Assembly: GCA_003505715.1 (NCBI GenBank)
Contig: DNXU01000449.1
Span: 1 to 8,123, forward strand
Length of the DNA: 8,123 nucleotides
Reading direction: 5' to 3'
Source of the DNA: Cyanobacteria bacterium UBA8803
Lineage (GTDB): Bacteria > Cyanobacteriota > Cyanobacteriia > Cyanobacteriales > Coleofasciculaceae
Shown: one piece after another, positions 7,343 through 8,123 of the stretch
Numbering within the stretch: position 1 is the first letter of the stretch
Layout: each line of letters opens with the position of its first letter
Program-made: the position numbers and the translations under genes
The notes under the pieces: model-generated
What the model saw: the letters and a program-made list of their open reading frames with translations, nothing else
What the model was told of the DNA's origin: nothing
The model's database searches: none

Positions 7343-7371
7343 TTGACACTGTTTTATGATTGTGATAAATT
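7343..7371 (+). promoter_or_regulatory. Candidate sigma-70 promoter of PEP-CTERM gene
   Basis: A perfect -35 TTGACA (7343-7348) is followed after 17 bp by TAAATT (7366-7371), four of six matches to TATAAT. Transcription would begin around 7378, leaving a leader of about 10 nt before ATG 7388. An alternative -10, TATGAT (7355-7360), would pair with the poor -35 TTTAAC (7332-7337). The perfect -35 supports the call, but the short leader keeps confidence low. Confidence 0.35.
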
Positions 7372-7387
7372 TAATGACCTGAATATT

Positions 7388-8122
7388 ATGAAAAAGCTTA
7401 TTCCAATACTCAAAGCAGCCTCTGCTGGTGTTATCTTAAGCTTTGTTGCTATTAAAGGTGCAGGGGCAGCAACGCTTAATGCTAATTTTACGGAGCTACC
7501 TGGGATAGCAGGTGGTTCTCCAGCAGGAACTGGGGTTTTCGTGGCCAACCTGTCCAACCTTGGGTTCGATATTAGTTCGATCCAAATTTCTTATAACAGC
7601 AGCGGGTTAGGTGGTTCCCCAGGTGAATTTACTGGTTTCGATCTAGACGCAATTAAATTCAGTACTACTCTGCTCGACCAAGCAGAAGATATTAATAACT
7701 TACCTGGCTTAGATGTGTTCGATTTTAGTTCCACAGGCACTCTCTTCACTCCAGGAACACAACGCCCTCCTATTGACCCCAGGTTGTTTGGCACAACAGG
7801 TGGTAACATTAACCACACAGTAGCAAGCCTAGGAAGTTTTGATGCTAATTCCAGCACAGATTCGTCAGCCTTTGGCTTTGTCAGTTTAGGGGATAATGGA
7901 AAAGTTCACTTTAATTTAAAAAGTATTATTTCTACAGCAGGCTCGCTGTACCTTTATGTCGGAGAAGTAGGCAATAATGGTGAGGTAGCAGCAGCAGCAA
8001 TTAGCGTTTCCAGCCAATCAATTGATGACACCACCTCTGTTCCAGAACCTGGTACTGTTGCAGGTATTGTGCTATTAGGTCTGGGCTTTCTCTTCAAGAA
8101 AAAGGTAATTGGTAATTGGTAA
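7388..8122 (+). CDS. Secreted PEP-CTERM sorting-domain protein
   Basis: A 244-residue exported protein of unknown function. The N-terminus is a Sec signal peptide: MKK, a hydrophobic stretch to about residue 22, and a likely cut after Ala-Gly-Ala (25-27). The mature part is Gly/Ser/Asn-rich with no cysteine and no catalytic motif that I recognise, like many PEP-CTERM surface or matrix proteins. The C-terminus has the sorting signal: VPEP (218-221), a hydrophobic helix and a basic FKKK cluster (about 235-238), recognised by exosortase-family transpeptidases. ATG 7388 is chosen over an upstream TTG at 7343: it starts directly with the signal peptide, while the 15 extra residues would mask it and the TTG is part of a TTGACA -35-like box. 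The last five residues (VIGNW) and the stop are written by a heptamer repeat. Confidence 0.88.
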   Translation: MKKLIPILKAASAGVILSFVAIKGAGAATLNANFTELPGIAGGSPAGTGVFVANLSNLGFDISSIQISYNSSGLGGSPGEFTGFDLDAIKFSTTLLDQAEDINNLPGLDVFDFSSTGTLFTPGTQRPPIDPRLFGTTGGNINHTVASLGSFDANSSTDSSAFGFVSLGDNGKVHFNLKSIISTAGSLYLYVGEVGNNGEVAAAAISVSSQSIDDTTSVPEPGTVAGIVLLGLGFLFKKKVIGNW

Positions 8123-8123
8123 T
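8104..8123. repeat. Heptanucleotide STRR, (GGTAATT)n, in a gene's 3' end
   Basis: Two full copies of GGTAATT (8104-8117) and six bases of a third, cut by the window edge. The tract overlaps the final codons of the PEP-CTERM gene and provides its TAA stop (8120-8122), because the 7-bp period shifts the frame at each unit. Confidence 0.85.

Noticed and set aside
7354..7857. Two reverse frames (67 and 88 codons) in the PEP-CTERM gene
   Set aside because: Antisense to a low-complexity Gly/Ser-rich gene with a clear signal peptide and sorting signal on the + strand.

Overview
The window looks like the chromosome of a cyanobacterium, probably a filamentous or otherwise large-genome one. I counted eight perfect HIP1 octamers (GCGATCGC) in about 8.1 kb, at 1364, 1447, 1668, 3917, 5681, 6352, 6952 and 6985; chance would give about 0.1. 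There are also four separate heptanucleotide short tandem repeat tracts (STRRs), a PEP-CTERM secreted protein, and weak or absent Shine-Dalgarno sequences. Species cannot be told from the sequence.

Layout, left to right. At 1-21 there is a (TCACCCA)3 tract. At 85-2427 (+) lies a 780-residue protein with an N-terminal hydrophobic segment, a long coiled coil, a hexaproline linker and a C-terminal Hsp70/actin-fold ATPase domain. A 160-bp spacer with two kinds of repeat follows. At 2588-5770 (+) is a 1060-residue RapA/HepA-type SNF2 ATPase with all main helicase motifs intact. A 202-bp spacer between converging genes holds a stem-loop merged into a (TTACCCA)n tract. At 5973-7250 (-) is avtA, valine-pyruvate aminotransferase. 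At 7388-8122 (+) is a short secreted PEP-CTERM protein, divergent from avtA, whose last residues and stop codon are written by another heptamer tract at the window edge.

The first two genes are the accessory part. They are co-oriented, both nucleotide-driven, and one is a SNF2-family translocase of the kind found in DISARM, Dpd and related defence loci. The partner combines a probable membrane or scaffold tether, a coiled coil and an Hsp70-like ATPase lacking the usual substrate-binding domain. I do not recognise this pair as a named system. A two-component (or larger, since the left flank is cut off) nucleic-acid surveillance or defence module is a reasonable inference, not something the sequence proves. 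avtA and the PEP-CTERM gene appear to be ordinary genomic neighbours with no functional link to the pair.
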